Origin: Actinosynnema sp. ALI-1.44
GTDB taxonomy: Bacteria > Actinomycetota > Actinomycetes > Mycobacteriales > Pseudonocardiaceae
Length of the DNA: 64,000 bases
Assembly: GCF_001984155.1 (NCBI RefSeq)
Contig: NZ_MTQO01000023.1
Location: forward strand, 1 to 64,000
Direction of reading: 5' to 3'
The position numbers and the translations under genes were made by a program. Under the pieces are notes generated by a model. The model ran no database searches and was not told the DNA's origin. It was given only the letters and a program-made list of their open reading frames with translations. The first letter of the stretch is position 1; each line of letters starts with the position of its first letter. This document shows, one piece after another, positions 61,230-64,000 of this stretch.

Positions 61230-61645
61230 ATGCGCACCAGTGCTGGTTGCGGGCTGCCGCTGGCAACTGGCATGAGGGGCGCTGCCTGCTATCCGCAGAA
61301 GGACAAGCACTGCGACACATCCGGCCTGGCCGCGTCGACGGCCACCTTCACGCTGTATGTCACCCAGTGGAAGGGCGACGAGGTCTGCCAGACGAACCGG
61401 GCTACCGGGGAAATCCGCGAGATGTCCTATGCGGTGCACCACATCACGTACCGCTGCACTTGCCCAACTTCGCCATCCGTGCTGACTGTGACCCGCGGTT
61501 CACTGCCTATGTCATGGTGCGGTGGGTAGACGGGATGGACGGCGCGGTACAAGGCGCAGCGGAAGGCCTGACCGACTCACGCGGATCTGCCTCACAGCAC
61601 AACGCCAACATGAGCCACATTTTCGCGATCCCCTATAACAGCTGA
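61230..61645 (+). pseudogene. Frameshifted hypothetical protein
   Basis: ATG 61230 after GTAGGA begins MRTSAGCGLPLATGMRGAAC and continues through STATFTLYVTQWKGDEVCQT to AVHHITYRC. At about 61463 the sensible continuation (LPNFAIRADCDPRFTAYVMV, then RWVDGMDGAVQGAAEGLTDS and MSHIFAIPYNS) is in another frame. Four Cys positions and the balanced composition suggest a once-real small protein. No family is recognised. Confidence 0.4.
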
Positions 61646-61859
61646 ACAGATCATCGCCCCGACTGACAGCTACGACATCACCAGCGAAACAGTTCTCGCT
61701 CCCAGTGTGCGCACTGCCTGGTCGACGAGCACGCCGGTCAAGCCCAGTACTCCTGAACGTGGCCTGTAGTGGGGTGCGGGCGTTCCAGCGTCGCTGTTGG
61801 TGAGGATGTCACGCAGCAGGTGAAGCCGCTGGGCGTGGGTCAGCGAGGCTGACTGCCCG
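61646..61859. other. 214-bp spacer with a possible minus-strand peptide end
   Basis: The minus strand reads SLTHAQRLHLLRDILTNSDA, then HYRPRSGVLGLTGVLVDQAV before a stop at 61672. It looks like a protein tail but has no start or family match. It lies directly downstream of the methyltransferase gene. Confidence 0.25.
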
Positions 61860-62696
61860 TTAGGCAGAGGCAGGCTTCTTTTCTGCTACGCCAGCGTAAA
61901 CGTGTGCGTTGATCTCCGGGTTGTCGGAGATGTCACCGGGTCCTTGCGGGTGCCACAGACCACAGCCGACGACACCCGGATCAACGATAGTGAATCCGTC
62001 GAATAGGCGGACGATCTGGTCGTGCGTGCGGGGCGTAAGCTGGTCGGTGCTGCGGGACTCGCGGATCATGTCGGTCGCGTCGGCGATCTGGTCCTGGCGT
62101 TGGTCCGCGGTGACGTGCGACAGCGCGAGGTAACTGCCGTCGGGTAGCGCGTCGCGGTAGTGGGCGATCAACGCCCAGGGGTCGTCTGAGTCGGGCAGCC
62201 AGTGCAGCATCATCACCATCAGCAGGGCGATCGGTTCGTCGAAGTTGAGCAGCCGACGGGCTTGTGAGCTGCCCAGAATACTGTCCGGGTCGCGCATGTC
62301 GGCCCGGAGGACTTCCGCGTTGTCGATGGCGGTCAGCATCAATTCACTGTGCGCCACCGCGATCGGGTCCTTGTCCACGTACAGCACGCGCGCTTCGGGG
62401 GCGATCTGGTGGGCCACGTCGTGCACGTTGCCGACGGTGGGAATGCCGGAGCCGATATCGAGGAACTGCCGGACGCCCTGGTCGAGCAGAAACCGCACCG
62501 CCCGGCCGAGGAAGGCCCGGTTGAGCCGGGCGATCTTGGCGGCACCGGGCATCAGCTTCTCCGCCTGCTCGGCCACGATCCGGTCCACGTCGAAATTGTG
62601 GGCGCCGCCGAGCAGGAAGTCATACGCCCGCGCCATGCTCGGCACCGAGGTGTCCACCTCGTCGGGCACCCAGTTCCTGGCCGGTGTGTCGCTCAT
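61860..62696 (-). CDS. SAM-dependent methyltransferase (DUF574 family)
   Basis: 278 residues of the actinobacterial DUF574 family: SVPSMARAYDFLLGGAHNFD, DRIVAEQAEKLMPGAAKIAR, NRAFLGRAVRFLLDQGVRQF with the SAM loop LDIGSGIPTVGNVHDVA, YVDKDPIAVAHSE, and RLLNFDEPIALLMVMMLHWL. A Trp/His-rich end GVVGCGLWHPQGPGD follows. The family is very abundant in actinomycetes with no settled substrate. Start ATG 62696 has GGAGGAG 7 nt upstream; a TTG at 62702 would overlap that site. It is divergent from the P450 gene. Confidence 0.92.
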   Translation of the reverse strand: MSDTPARNWVPDEVDTSVPSMARAYDFLLGGAHNFDVDRIVAEQAEKLMPGAAKIARLNRAFLGRAVRFLLDQGVRQFLDIGSGIPTVGNVHDVAHQIAPEARVLYVDKDPIAVAHSELMLTAIDNAEVLRADMRDPDSILGSSQARRLLNFDEPIALLMVMMLHWLPDSDDPWALIAHYRDALPDGSYLALSHVTADQRQDQIADATDMIRESRSTDQLTPRTHDQIVRLFDGFTIVDPGVVGCGLWHPQGPGDISDNPEINAHVYAGVAEKKPASA

Positions 62697-62760
62697 ATCC
62701 AACTCCTCCGCGTCCGCACCGCGACGATCCAGATTAATCGTGGCACCCCCCAGGCGGGAT

Positions 62761-62774
62761 TACCCGATCGGGTA
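62761..62774. promoter_or_regulatory. 14-bp perfect palindrome between methyltransferase and P450 genes
   Basis: TACCCGATCGGGTA (62761-62774) is its own reverse complement and lies between the divergent starts at 62696 and 62842. It is a candidate operator for an unknown dimeric regulator. No ribosome site or -10 is overlapped. Confidence 0.5.
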
Positions 62775-62841
62775 CTCGCCCGGATAGTCGAAGGCCTCTA
62801 CGGTAAGTCGTCGTCTCGTTGTCTGCGAGGGGCGGAAATCC

Positions 62842-64000
62842 GTGAATTCCACCGGCACACTGGAGGCATTGCCGATCGCGCCTGGTCGCTGGCCCGTGCT
62901 CGGCCACACCCCGTCGTTGCTGCGGAGACAGTTCAGGTTCACCTCGTCACTGGCGGGCCTGGGCGATGTGGTGAAGGTGTACCTCGGCCCGCTGCCGACC
63001 CACGTCGTCACCCGCGCTGACCTGGTGCATCAAGTTCTTGTCACGGATGGGAGAAAGTTCGACAAGGGCATCATGTTCGACCGGTTCCGGCCGTACTTCG
63101 GCAACGGGATCGCGATGTCCAACGGGAGCTTCCACGACAGCCAGCGCAGGCTGGTGCAGCCGGCGTTCCACGTCACACGCATCGCCCGATACACCGCGGT
63201 GATGTCGCAGGTAGCCCAGGCAACGGCCGAATCGTGGCAACCAGGGCAGGTGATCGCATTCGACGACGCGATGCAGGAGATGGCCGTGACGATCGTCGGA
63301 CAGACCTTGTTCGCCACCCAGCTCGGTGGTGCGGCGATCGCCGAGGCACAGCGGTCGCTACCGGTCGTGATCAAGTACGGGATGGTCCGCGCGTTGTCGC
63401 CGGGTTTCGTCGCCCGGTTACCGATCCCGGCCAACCGGGCGTTCGACGACGCCATCAGCCGATTACGGCGGATTGTGCTGGACGTGATCGCCGAAGGCCG
63501 GGCGCAGCGGGCAGACCGCGGGGACGTGCTGTCGATGCTGCTGACAGCGGAGGACGCGGACACCGGTGAGGGCATGACCGACCAGCAGGTGTACGACGAA
63601 GTCGTGACGTTGCTGACCGGCGGTATCGAGACCACCGCGCTGGCGTTGTCCTGGATGTTTCATCAACTGGCCCGGCATCCCGAGGTCGAGCGACGCTGGC
63701 ACGAGGAGATCGACGCCCTCGACGGGCGCCCGGTCACGCATGCGGACCTGCCGCAACTGGTGTACACCAACCACATCGCGCGAGAGATCCTACGGATGTA
63801 CCCGATCTGGCTGCTGATGCGCCGCACGAACACCGACGTACGACTCGGCGATCTGACGATCCCGCCGCTGACCGAGGTGACCATCAGCCCGCACGCGTTG
63901 CACCACGATCCCCGCTATTTCCCCGATCCGGACCGATTCGACCCGGACCGCTGGAACCCTGCCCACGCCGCGCCGCCCCCGCCGGGCGCGTACATCCCGT
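62842..64000 (+). CDS. Cytochrome P450, 3' end outside window
   Basis: The frame from GTG 62842 (GAGGGGCGG upstream) stays open to the window end, giving 386 residues. It starts LPIAPGRWPVLGHTPSLLRR, has the C-helix region QRRLVQPAFHVTRIARYTAV, the I-helix LTGGIETTALALSWMFHQLA, the K-helix E-x-x-R in REILRMYPIWLLMRR, and the PERF-like PDRFDPDRWNP. The heme Cys loop lies beyond the window. The pattern is closest to CYP183/pentalenene-oxygenase (PtlI)-like P450s, which often sit beside terpene cyclases, so the next genes may be a terpene pathway. Confidence 0.92.
   Translation, partial: MNSTGTLEALPIAPGRWPVLGHTPSLLRRQFRFTSSLAGLGDVVKVYLGPLPTHVVTRADLVHQVLVTDGRKFDKGIMFDRFRPYFGNGIAMSNGSFHDSQRRLVQPAFHVTRIARYTAVMSQVAQATAESWQPGQVIAFDDAMQEMAVTIVGQTLFATQLGGAAIAEAQRSLPVVIKYGMVRALSPGFVARLPIPANRAFDDAISRLRRIVLDVIAEGRAQRADRGDVLSMLLTAEDADTGEGMTDQQVYDEVVTLLTGGIETTALALSWMFHQLARHPEVERRWHEEIDALDGRPVTHADLPQLVYTNHIAREILRMYPIWLLMRRTNTDVRLGDLTIPPLTEVTISPHALHHDPRYFPDPDRFDPDRWNPAHAAPPPPGAYIP

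Noticed and set aside
1-64000. CRISPR array, tRNA or rRNA genes
   Set aside because: No regularly spaced repeats, no cloverleaf or rRNA-like stretch noticed. A tRNA covariance search was not possible here.
1-64000. A complete defence system or complete biosynthetic cluster
   Set aside because: No restriction enzyme, helicase-nuclease, PKS, NRPS or cyclase gene is present; only single tailoring-type enzymes are seen.

Overview
The window is high-GC DNA with frequent GTG starts, ATGA-type gene overlaps, leaderless-looking promoters and families typical of filamentous actinobacteria: LuxR-type LAL regulators, a DUF574 methyltransferase, an SCO4225-like membrane protein, a GPP34 protein, and Tat and Sec secreted enzymes. 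It fits a chromosome arm of a Pseudonocardiaceae-like actinomycete (Amycolatopsis, Kibdelosporangium or Lentzea type). That placement is inferred from family content, not from a marker gene. No rRNA, tRNA, CRISPR array or complete insertion sequence was seen.

Layout. 1-6.1 kb: secreted and envelope proteins (fasciclin domain, GHL10-type glycoside hydrolase, DUF4232-like protein, duplicated-domain lipoprotein) and a helical-repeat protein. 6.3-8.7 kb: a 2-oxoglutarate/Fe dioxygenase overlapping a DMT exporter. 9-13.3 kb: a minus-strand set with a ZIP transporter, an unknown protein, a YbdK-type carboxylate-amine ligase and an FAD/NAD(P)-binding protein, the last two translationally coupled. 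13.8-21.1 kb: a DUF4394 protein, a LAL regulator, and tandem secreted S8 and S1 proteases behind a long inverted repeat. 21.2-27.3 kb: TetR and SDR with a shared operator-promoter, a second LAL regulator and a Tat-lipoprotein PLP enzyme. 27.3-32.9 kb: a Tat amidohydrolase divergent from a MarR with two operator copies, then many fragments and a GPP34 protein. 32.9-36.7 kb: FrnE-like oxidoreductase, HxlR, truncated azoreductase, FAD monooxygenase and GNAT. 37.4-43.1 kb: a three-repeat fascin-like secreted protein, a histidine kinase with its response regulator, a NUDIX protein and a small ricin-type lectin. 43.5-51 kb: quinone oxidoreductase/HxlR and FAD monooxygenase/GntR divergent pairs, and a PPK2 kinase. 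51.4-59.5 kb: FAD monooxygenase plus MFS exporter, then an FtsX-type ABC exporter (frameshifted permease) divergent from a histidine kinase and response regulator. 60.5-64 kb: a small membrane protein, a DUF574 methyltransferase and a cytochrome P450 cut off by the window end.

The logic is that of an accessory chromosome arm: redox and detoxification modules, each with a dedicated regulator next to a palindromic operator, plus secreted hydrolases and binding proteins. Between them lie at least a dozen broken gene remnants (integrase-like, IS701- and IS5-type transposases, monooxygenases, methyltransferase, SDR, DUF1015, DUF2690, NmrA, P-loop ATPase), which indicates repeated insertion and decay.
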